DNA from: JAJZQD01 sp021847735
GTDB taxonomy: Bacteria; Bacillota; Thermincolia; Thermincolales; UBA2595
Direction: 5' to 3'
Assembly: GCA_027324025.1 (NCBI GenBank)
Contig: DAHVYW010000018.1
Coordinates: forward strand, 1-37,153
DNA: 37,153 bases
The notes beneath the pieces were generated by a model, which was not told the DNA's origin, did not search any database, and saw nothing but the letters and a program-made list of their open reading frames with translations. The position numbers and the translations under genes are program-made. Below, in pieces: positions 25,063 to 32,152 of this stretch (its first letter is position 1; each line of letters opens with the position of its first letter).

Positions 25063-25670
25063 AAAAGGGTTTGGCTAAGACCGGAATCTCTGACAATAAG
25101 AAATCAAAGGCTGCCGAAATAGTGTCCAGAGCCGCGGAACCCTTGGTGTGGCTGCCGCTCATGATTTGGCTGGTGCTCTGGCACGTTAACCTACCGGGTG
25201 AAAAGAGAATTGTCTACTACCTGGTGCTCTTGGTTTTCATTTTCGTTATTCCTTTTGGCTATTTCATGTACCTGGTTTTTATTAAAAGGGAATTTGACCT
25301 GGATGTTACCCAGAGGAACAAGCGGATTGGTTTTACACTTAAATCAATGGTGTCCTTTGCTGTTGCCGCTGTCTTGACATATTTTATGAACCGGGAACTG
25401 TTCGTAATCACGAGTGCTGTTTTCATCTCTACTCTCAGCCTGATTTTGATAACTATACGTTGGAAAATATCCTTTCACGGCGGGCTGAACACGTTAATAT
25501 TCTGTACGGTTAACTACCTGTACAACTGGCAATTTTGGTGGCTGTTTTTGCTGCTAATTCCTATCGGATGGGCCAGACTTACGATGAAAAAGCATACCCC
25601 TGCCCAGTTTGTGGCAGGGGTAACGTTGTGTGCGGCAATTTTTTGGATAGTTACTGTCACCGGCTATTGA
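25059..25670 (+). CDS. PAP2-like integral membrane protein, 203 aa
   Basis: The protein has about six hydrophobic segments. The WKISFHGG stretch near residue 135 and HTPAQFVAGVTL near 180 match the positions of the histidine motifs of membrane-bound PAP2 phosphatases, where KISxH and a second His-containing helix line the active site. The first motif is degenerate (no KxxxxxxRP seen), so it may be a non-catalytic relative. Start ATG 25059 overlaps the upstream stop. An enzyme of this type would act on isoprenoid or lipid phosphates in the membrane, but that function is not established here. Confidence 0.7.
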   Translation: MKKGLAKTGISDNKKSKAAEIVSRAAEPLVWLPLMIWLVLWHVNLPGEKRIVYYLVLLVFIFVIPFGYFMYLVFIKREFDLDVTQRNKRIGFTLKSMVSFAVAAVLTYFMNRELFVITSAVFISTLSLILITIRWKISFHGGLNTLIFCTVNYLYNWQFWWLFLLLIPIGWARLTMKKHTPAQFVAGVTLCAAIFWIVTVTGY

Positions 25671-25703
25671 AAAACATACCCACCAGTTCTATTTTGCACT
25701 TCT

Positions 25704-25739
25704 CCCAAATAATTATTTCTTTGTAAATAATTATTTGGG
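25704..25739 (+). promoter_or_regulatory. AT-rich perfect hairpin covering the L,D-transpeptidase RBS
   Basis: A perfect 15-bp inverted repeat (25704-25718 with 25725-25739) with a 6-nt loop sits between two genes. Its 3' arm ends in GGG, and the run of six G residues (25737-25742) is the likely Shine-Dalgarno for an ATG at 25744. No T-run follows, so it does not look like an ordinary terminator; it may hide the ribosome binding site. Confidence 0.6.
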
Positions 25740-25786
25740 GGGTATGAAGGACGCGAAAATCCGGCGTTTTTTTATTCACTGTTTTC

Positions 25787-26587
25787 ATGCTTTTTATGTT
25801 ATCAGGCACTGCCTATGCCGCCGACGAGGTAAAGATTATAATTAACAAAAAAGTCAACAAACTGGCTTATATCAAAAACGGGGTGACTGTTAAAATACTC
25901 CCGGTGGCGACGGGCCGCAGCCCCGGGCTTACTCCGGAAGGATCCTTTAAGGTTGTGAAAAAACTTGTCTGGCCCTATTACACCAAATTGAAAATCCCCG
26001 GTGGCAGCCCTAGGAACCCGTTAGGAGCCAGGTGGCTTGGCTTGGACGCCTGCGGCACCTCCGGGGGCACTTACGGTATTCACGGTACCAGCAATCCCAA
26101 GTCTATTGGCAAGAGGGCCTCAGGCGGCTGTATCAGGATGTTTAACAAGGATGTAATCTGGCTCTATAATAACACCCCTCTGAACACACCCGTAGAAATT
26201 ATGAACAAAGAATGGGTCCTCAACCAAAAGCCTGTCACCATTGTCATAGAAGGAAAAACCATAACGCCTGTTGGTGCGTCCGGGGCTTATATGGTTAATG
26301 ATACTGTCTTAGTTCCCTGCCGTCTGGTTGCTGAAACTATGGGATGCACGGTTTCCTGGGATGAGACAAAGCAGCAGGTGACTGTATACAGCGGAAACAA
26401 TGCCTTCAGTGCAACGGTCAACAGTACGGCATTATACGTTAACGGGTCTCTCAGGCCTATGAAAGTCGCAGCCGCTCTTAAGGCTTCCATAGTTTACCTG
26501 CCCGTCAGGGTCTTCGCCGATGTCTTCGGCTACCAGGCGGCCTGGGATAACAATACCTACACTGTTTCCCTGACAAAAGCCGGTTAA
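25787..26587 (+). CDS. L,D-transpeptidase (YkuD) with copper amine oxidase-type stalk domain; signal peptide frameshifted
   Basis: The protein is a secreted cell-wall enzyme that cross-links peptidoglycan stems. The YkuD domain (about residues 15-145 of this frame) has the catalytic region GIHGTSNPKS, then KRASGGCIRMFNKD with the active cysteine. The C-terminal part (VNDTVLVPCRLVAETMG, VYLPVRVFADVFGYQ) is a copper amine oxidase N-terminal-like stalk domain common in Firmicutes cell-wall proteins. ATG 25787 has no ribosome binding site. A good site precedes ATG 25744, whose frame (MKDAKIRRFF) leads into a run of seven T (25767-25773) and goes out of frame. Removing one T would give a textbook signal peptide ending LSGTAYA before ADE. 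Either a base-calling error or phase variation is possible. Confidence 0.85.
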   Translation: MLFMLSGTAYAADEVKIIINKKVNKLAYIKNGVTVKILPVATGRSPGLTPEGSFKVVKKLVWPYYTKLKIPGGSPRNPLGARWLGLDACGTSGGTYGIHGTSNPKSIGKRASGGCIRMFNKDVIWLYNNTPLNTPVEIMNKEWVLNQKPVTIVIEGKTITPVGASGAYMVNDTVLVPCRLVAETMGCTVSWDETKQQVTVYSGNNAFSATVNSTALYVNGSLRPMKVAAALKASIVYLPVRVFADVFGYQAAWDNNTYTVSLTKAG

Positions 26588-26637
26588 AGCCTTTACAGCC
26601 AAGTGAGAAGCGGCATCCTCTCTCGTTTTTGCAGACA

Positions 26638-26760
26638 GCAAGGAAGGTGCAGGTGTGTTCCGGAGAGCGGTCTGACGTCCCTCGGCTCACTACTGCATAT
26701 GCAGTAGTGAGTTGATGGACGTTGTTGCCGCTCGGAGGAATACACCTGCACCTTCCTTGC
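26638..26760. repeat. Near-perfect 123-bp palindromic element, copy B
   Basis: Arms 26638-26661 and 26737-26760 are complementary at 23 of 24 positions. Inside, GAGCGG/CCGCTC and ACGTCC/GGACGT pair, and the centre (26686-26711) is a perfect 26-bp palindrome. Almost the whole element can fold on itself. It lies directly downstream of the cytochrome gene's terminator on the minus strand and shares arm sequence with the element at 24293. Confidence 0.75.
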
Positions 26761-26773
26761 CCACGCCTAAAAC

Positions 26774-26802
26774 AAAGAGGATGTCCTTCGAACACCCTCT
26801 TT
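26774..26802 (-). terminator. Terminator of the decaheme cytochrome gene
   Basis: On the minus strand an 11-bp stem with one mismatch (26802-26792 with 26784-26774) follows the stop at 26815 and is succeeded by TTTGTTTTA. Confidence 0.8.
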
Positions 26803-26814
26803 TCGTACTTGCGT

Positions 26815-27819
26815 TTAGTTAGGTTCCCAGTGGCACTGGTTACACGAAACCTTTGTCGGAGCAGCATCAGGATACTTGTTATTAGGCCTGTGGCAGGCTT
26901 CGCAATTCTTTTTGCCTTTTGCCCGCTCAGCGAATTGGTGTTCATTTCTCCAGGTGGTGTTGTTGTGACCGGGCGGCATTTTGCTGTGGCAGCTCGAACA
27001 GAAGGCGTTGCCCCAGGCATATGCTGCCGCCGGGTTGTCCAGCTTGACGCCTTTATCCCGGAAGCCGAAGTTATGGCAGGACTGGCATGATTTCACGTTC
27101 TTTTCTGCTTCCAGGCCGTGGTTCGTTCGCCAGGCAGTCTTATCTTTATGGCTGGCCGGGGTGAAGATGGATTTGTGACAGGTTTCGCAGGAAATCGGCT
27201 TGCCGCGCTTACTGTGGCATTGGATACAGGTATCCATAACAGGATTGGTGAACTCGGGGGCAGCCACTGTTTTGGCATATTCCTGGGTCCATTTTTCCGG
27301 GGGTACCGGGGCCTTTTCGCCGGTCAGCCCGCGCTCATATATCTTTGCGTGGGCTACGCCGGAATGGCAGTCTACGCATAAAACTCCGGCATTCAGGTGA
27401 CGGTCGTGGGGGATAATGAGGTCCCCTTCGACTGTGAAATTTCTGTTAGAGGAATGGCACGTCAAACAGTTTTCGTTTTCTACCGTTTCAGTTGGCTTTA
27501 TCGGTTTCTCCCAAGTTCCGGTAGCGTAAAGGACCGGCTCCTTGAGTGTTTTGACCTTGTGGGTAAGGGTGTTAACCAAGCCTGGTTTGATGTGGCAGGA
27601 TGTACAGTTAATCTTGGAATGAGACGTCACGGACCAGGTGGTGTATTCCGGCAGCATCGTCTTGTGGCAGGAAGAACAAAACGCCGGCCGGTTAGTCAGT
27701 GAAAGTGTCCCGACCATCATCAGTAGGACTAGAAGAAACGTGCCGCTTGCTACAATAAAGAGCTTTAATTTGCCCTCAGTTGTTGATAGGTCAAACCACC
27801 GTGACAGCAACCTTTTCAT
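26815..27819 (-). CDS. Membrane-anchored decaheme cytochrome c (NapC/NirT-type N-terminus)
   Basis: The 334-residue protein has one N-terminal membrane helix (about residues 20-41) and ten CxxCH heme-binding motifs: CSSCH, CTSCH, CLTCH, CVDCH, CIQCH, CETCH, CQSCH, CSSCH, CEACH and CNQCH. The first two, with the nearby TMLPEYTTWSVTSHSKINC segment, resemble NrfH/NapC tetraheme quinol oxidases; the rest are spread over a longer extracellular part. It probably takes electrons from menaquinol and passes them outward, to nitrite, sulfur or metal acceptors or to another cytochrome. No catalytic partner gene is adjacent. ATG 27819 has a GAAAGGGG site upstream and a sigma-54 promoter at 27889-27904. 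A terminator and palindromic element follow. Confidence 0.92.
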   Translation of the reverse strand: MKRLLSRWFDLSTTEGKLKLFIVASGTFLLVLLMMVGTLSLTNRPAFCSSCHKTMLPEYTTWSVTSHSKINCTSCHIKPGLVNTLTHKVKTLKEPVLYATGTWEKPIKPTETVENENCLTCHSSNRNFTVEGDLIIPHDRHLNAGVLCVDCHSGVAHAKIYERGLTGEKAPVPPEKWTQEYAKTVAAPEFTNPVMDTCIQCHSKRGKPISCETCHKSIFTPASHKDKTAWRTNHGLEAEKNVKSCQSCHNFGFRDKGVKLDNPAAAYAWGNAFCSSCHSKMPPGHNNTTWRNEHQFAERAKGKKNCEACHRPNNKYPDAAPTKVSCNQCHWEPN

Positions 27820-27888
27820 GTTTTCTGACCCCTTTCGTCTGGGAGTGCTGCGGGAGATAGAGTACAGTCAGTTGCAGTTACATAAAGG

Positions 27889-27904
27889 AGCAGTTGTTTT
27901 GCCA
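27889..27904 (-). promoter_or_regulatory. Sigma-54 (-24/-12) promoter of the cytochrome gene
   Basis: On the minus strand TGGCAAAACAACTGCT has GG and GC 10 bases apart and fits the consensus TGGCAC-N5-TTGCW, with one mismatch in the TTGC part. The leader to ATG 27819 would be about 60 nt. Confidence 0.8.
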
Positions 27905-27909
27905 GAATT

Positions 27910-28006
27910 CGGAATACTATGTAAAAACATCGTTATTCCGAGATTTCTTTTCAGACGAAGAGTAATTCTTGCCTGGCCCGCAAAATCCTTTATGTAAATT
28001 TTACAT
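27910..28006 (-). promoter_or_regulatory. Two palindromes upstream of the cytochrome sigma-54 promoter
   Basis: Six bases upstream of the -24 box, CGGAATA (27910-27916) and TATTCCG (27934-27940) form an interrupted dyad enclosing ATGT-AAAA-ACAT. A second, perfect 15-bp palindrome ATGTAAATTTTACAT lies at 27992-28006, about 90 bp upstream of the promoter. Both share ATGTAAA. They are good candidates for activator or repressor binding sites. Confidence 0.6.
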
Positions 28007-28453
28007 GTAGGAGTTGGTGGCGTGTAATCTGGCAGCGCAGGTTGTGAAAGGGGGTTAAGCGGGACACTTCCTTCAAAGTTGTTAATTAAGGAGGCAGGCC
28101 ATCGAACCGGTGAATTCGTCAGAGGGTTTGATTTTTTTCTGGCGCATATGGCGGACAGAGTGGGGGGCCGAAACCAGAACCGGTAGGCTGCCGGGGGAAT
28201 ACTTAAAAGGGTTGACTTTTTTCGGGTTGTGCATCCTGTCTGTTTTGACAAAGTGAACCGTTCAATAGCAAAGGCCTCCTCGCCAATTTTCTGTTTCACC
28301 AGTGACTCTGTCTTATCCTCACTACACACGCTTTTCACCCCGACTTGCAAGAATAATGTGGCACTTCAGTTTGTTTCGACAGGGGCTGGATTAATCCTTC
28401 CTGACGGTTTTTGTACAGGATTTATGTATACAATATATCTTCCCGGGAGTACT
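28007..28453. other. Gene-poor stretch with no recognisable coding sequence
   Basis: Several open frames cross this stretch on both strands, but none has a convincing ribosome binding site or a protein-like composition. A sequence TTCGACA (28375-28381) matches the Spo0A box on the minus strand. Around 28422-28434 a TATACAAT-like stretch could be a -10 element for the structured region that follows. Confidence 0.4.
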
Positions 28454-28491
28454 TGTTTTTAGGCCGGTGATTGGTTACAATACAGGTAGAA

Positions 28492-28570
28492 GGGTAGTTC
28501 GAACTACCCCGACGGACGGAGGAGATGATCGTATCACCCTCCCAAGGGGCACGCAGGGTGCCCCTTATTA
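28492..28570 (+). ncRNA. Candidate structured RNA: three consecutive hairpins ending in a terminator-like stem
   Basis: Three stems follow each other closely. The first is a perfect 18-bp palindrome (28492-28509). The second pairs GGAGG (28518-28522) with CCTCC (28538-28542) and GAT with ATC inside. The third pairs 28544-28552 with 28558-28566 perfectly over 9 bp and is followed by A/T-rich sequence. No coding gene overlaps. I cannot match it to a known RNA family; orientation is inferred from the third stem. Confidence 0.4.
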
Positions 28571-28639
28571 ATTACGGCGGTTGAAAAGCGGCGTCTAGCT
28601 GCGTCAGTCGTTATTGACGGGACCTCAATGTACGCTAGT

Positions 28640-28791
28640 ACGCCCTCGCCCCCGGCAAAAGCGGCTTCCTTGCTATACTTGCTTTTAAACAGCCTATTCG
28701 GGCTTATTACTATTTCGGGGGAATTTTACGCCTTCGCCCCCGGTAAAAACTGCTTCCTTGCCAGACAAAGTTTTGAACTGCCTATTCGGGC
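28640..28791. repeat. Two 64-bp direct repeats, 88 bp apart
   Basis: Copies at 28640-28703 and 28728-28791 are the same length with no gaps and about 80% identity; both begin ACGCC-TCGCCCCCGG and end GCCTATTCGGGC. A fragment resembling the end (AACAGCCTGCTC) follows near 28806. No gene is seen in them. Confidence 0.7.
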
Positions 28792-28863
28792 GGAACTTCG
28801 CACTGAACAGCCTGCTCAAGGAACACTTCTCTTCACCTAAAAGGTGAAGAGGGGGTCGGAGGT

Positions 28864-29108
28864 TTGCTGCGCAAACTTTCTGATTGGAAGCCTAACAAGT
28901 ATATGATGTGGAACATGGTCCAAAAGACTCCTGCCGGATTTCAGTTCGTCGTAAAAACACACCAGTCGATGACCCACCAGCGTACGGCCGGCAAAGAAGC
29001 CTATGGCCCAAATCCCAAAAAATCTTCGTCAGCCTCAACAACCACTACCAGGGGCAGGCCGTTAGAAACGCTAGAATGGTCAGGGAAATGCTGCAGGGTA
29101 AAATTTAG
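28864..29108 (+). pseudogene. Remnant of a DUF72 (YecE-like) protein gene
   Basis: Two pieces in different frames match different parts of DUF72 proteins, a TIM-barrel family of unknown enzymatic role. The first (from TTG 28864) contains KTPAGFQFVVKTHQSMTH, which resembles the middle of the N-terminal half of DUF72. The second, in another frame and ending at 29108, contains IFVSLNNHYQGQAVRNARMV, which resembles the family's conserved C-terminal NNHYxGxAxxNA motif. The N-terminus and the roughly 100-residue middle are missing, so this is a deleted and frameshifted gene. The assignment rests on recalled family motifs. Confidence 0.6.
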
Positions 29109-29227
29109 GATTTATGACACCACAAAAGAAACAGGACAAAGGATTTCCTTCCGGACGCAATGCCCGGGGAAAACTTTTGTCCTTTCTAGTATTACAGGAA
29201 CAAGGTATTAGCCTAATATTATATCAG

Positions 29228-31085
29228 TTAAAATTTAAAGTTGGCAATCCTTGACTGAATCTGCCCCGCCAAAGCAACCTGGTTTTCCACGCTTTGAGAA
29301 ATATCGGTAGTAGCTTCATTGATTAGTTTGGTTGAAATGTTGATATCTGTGGTCGCTGCACAAGTTTCCTGGCTGACCGTGACCAAACCTGTAATCAGGG
29401 CTGAAACTTCACTAACCGATGTAGTCATCCCGACAATTGAATCAAGTCCCTCGGCGGCTGCCGCCGAATTCTTCCGGGCGTTGTCTTTAACCGTATTAAA
29501 GACTTCCTTCATTGCAGGGAAGCGGCGGAAAGTTCGTGCATCTTGTTGTTGATACCCTCCACAGAATCTGCGATTTGGCTGAAAGACTCTCCGGCTGTTT
29601 TCACAACCTGAACACCTTTTTCTACTTCCCTGGTTCCTTCTTCCATAGCTTCAACGGCATTATTGGTCTCCAGTTGGATAGTTTGGATAAGGTGCCCTAT
29701 TTCCTTGGTCGCCTTTGAGCTGCTCTCAGCCAGCTTCCTGACCTCGTCAGCCACTACGGCGAACCCTTTCCCGTGTTCTCCGGCCCGGGCCGCTTCGATA
29801 GCGGCGTTTAAGGCAAGCAGGTTGGTCTGTTCGGCAATTCCGTCGATAACCTGAATGATTTGCCCGATTTCATTACCCTTGTGGCCCAGTTCCTTGACAA
29901 CTTCCCCGGAGTTGTTGATTACTGTCCTGATGTGTTCCATAGCGTCATTAACTTGAAGCAGGTTCCCTGTCCCTTCCCCGGACATTCGATAAGCTTCTGC
30001 CGACAGGCCGGAAACCGTATTTATTTCGTTAACCATAGTGTCAGTGACCTTTACGGTATTATTAATAGATTCCTCCTGTTTGGCCGCGGCGTTGGCCACA
30101 TGCTGAATAACGGAATTGACTAGGGTCAGCCCGTCTTCAAGTTTCTTGATGTTTGAGCTGACACTTTCCATGGTGTGGGACTCAATATCGGTATCGTCCA
30201 TGATGTGGTGGATGGTTTTTACCACCTTCTCCACGGCCGTATTGTTTTCTTCGATGCTTGCCGCAATCTTGAGGGTGGAGTCCTTAAGGACACTACTTTC
30301 ATTCTTGGTGGCCCCAATGCTTAACCGTAGGAAGACCACCACGCTGTTAAATTTATAAATTATCTGGCCCATCTCATCATTTTTCCTGGCCTTGGCCATC
30401 CATGACAAATTTGCTGTGACCAGGGATTTGGCCAATCGCTCCAACTCCTTGACGGGCTCGATAAAGTATTCTCTGTACATCCATATGGTTGCCGCCACCA
30501 GGACCAGCCAAAGCCCAAGGGAAAAGACAGTGATGTGCCTATCGACTATGTACTGGATAACCAGGGGCAGCAAACCGCTGGATACAACTAAGCCCAGGAA
30601 GAAGGGGATAGTCTTTTTCATCTGGGGGATGACAGCCATTCTGATTGCACCGTAATGTTCCCCTTTGACATAGATTGGAGCGGACACGTCAATTAGCACT
30701 TCCCCCGTGTTACGGGGGTACCACTGAACTGTCAGTTGATCGGCAAGGGCCGCTTTCTTCCCGACTGGGTCGTCAAATACGACGCCTTCCCTCATCTTGT
30801 TTTGGTGAATGTGGGCCACGCAGTCTGTTCCGACTACAATGTGATAAGAAATACTTTCATTTACATCTTTGTCCAAAAGGGCGTGGAGGCATCGTAAGCA
30901 TCCTTGATTGAACCGTACTTTTCAATTAGCTTCCCGGCTTGCTCAGCCGAACGGACTACCGTGTCTACAGCGAAATTCACCCATTTGGTTCTTGGAATGT
31001 TGCTGTCATCAAGATTTTCCAGAGCTATCGTCTCCTTTCGAAGGATAAGATAAATATTACATAAGTAATTTGATAAAAACGACAT
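29228..31085 (-). pseudogene. Methyl-accepting chemotaxis protein split by two frameshifts
   Basis: Three frames read in order make one chemoreceptor: 31085-30861 (N-terminal sensor start, ending PFWTKM), 30876-29509 (sensor remainder, two membrane helices, HAMP-like linker and most of the signalling domain with the hairpin tip AEQTNLLALNAAIEAARAGE) and 29512-29228 (the C-terminal return helix). The first join needs one extra T in a TTTT run near 30880, giving TPFLDKDVNES; the second needs one extra C in a CCC run near 29519. ATG 31085 has AAGGAGG upstream. The sensor precedes a central pair of membrane helices, with no clear N-terminal helix. Both breaks are at homopolymers, so base-calling error is as likely as real decay. 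Confidence 0.8.
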
Positions 31086-31123
31086 TTTTCCTCCTTTTTT
31101 GATAAAAAATCTAATAATTACCA

Positions 31124-31160
31124 GTAAAAAACAACCCCGCCAGTTACCGGCCGGGTTGTT
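31124..31160 (-). terminator. Terminator upstream of the chemoreceptor gene
   Basis: AACAACCC (31130-31137) pairs with GGGTTGTT (31153-31160), with an inner GCC/GGC pairing. On the minus strand it is followed by a T-run. Confidence 0.7.
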
Positions 31161-31204
31161 TTGAAAATAGGACAACTATCGATACACAGGTATCTGACCT
31201 GCTT

Positions 31205-31226
31205 GATATACCTGCATCTTCCTTAC
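31205..31226. repeat. Partial copy C of the terminator-linked repeat
   Basis: This segment (GATATACCTGCATCTTCC, then TTAC) matches the arm GGAATACACCTGCACCTTCC of the 26638-26760 element. It lies behind the acetate transporter terminator in the same relative position and orientation as the other two copies. The opposite arm is mostly lost (only AGGTATC near 31188-31194 can pair). Confidence 0.55.
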
Positions 31227-31243
31227 TATTTTGCCCGAAACAA

Positions 31244-31273
31244 AGAGGCTGTCTCTTTTAAGACAACCCCTCT
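31244..31273 (-). terminator. Terminator of the acetate transporter gene
   Basis: On the minus strand AGAGG-GTTGTCT pairs with AGACAG-CCTCT with small bulges and is followed by TTTGTTT. It resembles the terminators at 24256 and 26774 in stem sequence. Confidence 0.75.
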
Positions 31274-31304
31274 GTGTTATATCTATTCGTTTTTGATAGA
31301 TCTT

Positions 31305-31943
31305 TTAGACCTTTGCTTTCATATTTACTTTCATTTCCGGTTTACGGACGACAGCCGTTTGGGGGCCCCTTGGGCCAACCGGAAGGACGACTTTGCCGAA
31401 GGTTGAATTGATGATACCGGCTGCCGAAGCATACCAGGCTCCTGCCGCGCAGACCAAGCCCATCAAGCCGCCGGGCGCGCTGCTGGAAATAATCTTAAAT
31501 TCCGCCAGGTCAAGCAATGTGTAGGTAATCACCAGTGTAGTGAAAACGAATACAAGGGCGTTGTTGGTCTTCAATGACCCAATCCACATATAAAATGTGA
31601 AAATAGTCCAGGCCACGAGGAAAAGGCCTATGGCAATGTTCCTGTCTGGTCCGAAGTCAATCAGTTTCAGTTTTTCGAAAAGGACAATCGAAGCCAGGGC
31701 AAGCCAAAACGCGCCATATGAGGTAAATGCGGTTGCTCCGAAGGTATTGTTCTTTTTGAATTCCCACATCCCGGCCAGTATTTGGGCGATTCCACCGTAA
31801 AAAAGCGCCAGGGTCAGAAAGGTTGTGGCGATGGTGCCAGGTACAAGTTTGGCATTAATCATGCTTAACACGAATGTTGTCATTGCAAATCCGGCCAGGC
31901 CTAAAGGCCCTGGGTCAGCTATGGAATTTCTCTCTTCTGACAT
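31305..31943 (-). CDS. satP: Acetate/succinate transporter family protein (GPR1/FUN34/YaaH, SatP-like)
   Basis: This is a 212-residue six-helix membrane protein of the GPR1/FUN34/YaaH family, which moves acetate and related short acids, usually with protons. The family motif appears at the N-terminus as DPGPLGLAGFAMTTFVLSM, corresponding to the NPAPLGLxGFG signature of the family. ATG 31943 with GGGAGGGAGA upstream is chosen; the frame stays open further upstream but that part does not look like protein. Another strong ribosome-binding-type sequence (AAAAGGAGGTGAA, around 32008-32020) lies upstream without a standard in-frame start. Acetate transport fits an acetogenic or acetate-using lifestyle. 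Confidence 0.92.
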   Translation of the reverse strand: MSEERNSIADPGPLGLAGFAMTTFVLSMINAKLVPGTIATTFLTLALFYGGIAQILAGMWEFKKNNTFGATAFTSYGAFWLALASIVLFEKLKLIDFGPDRNIAIGLFLVAWTIFTFYMWIGSLKTNNALVFVFTTLVITYTLLDLAEFKIISSSAPGGLMGLVCAAGAWYASAAGIINSTFGKVVLPVGPRGPQTAVVRKPEMKVNMKAKV

Positions 31944-32152
31944 TAAAAAATCTCTCCCTCCCAAAAATAATGGATACGGGCTAGATGCCTCTGTCAGAAC
32001 CTGTTCACCTCCTTTTGTTATGTAAACAAAGCTATATACATCCCGTATAATGTTAGCACGAAAATGCCTAAATCTTATACACGTGCGGGGCGAATGGACA
32101 AAAACAAGGGGTGAGTGGAAGAATAATGAGGGTGAACGGTAAGGGGAGCGTG

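Noticed and set aside
27868..28350. 160-residue minus-strand open frame upstream of the cytochrome gene
   Set aside because: It overlaps the sigma-54 promoter and palindromes, and lacks a ribosome binding site and recognisable features.
28229..28462. 77-residue plus-strand open frame in the gene-poor region
   Set aside because: No ribosome binding site and a biased composition; probably chance.
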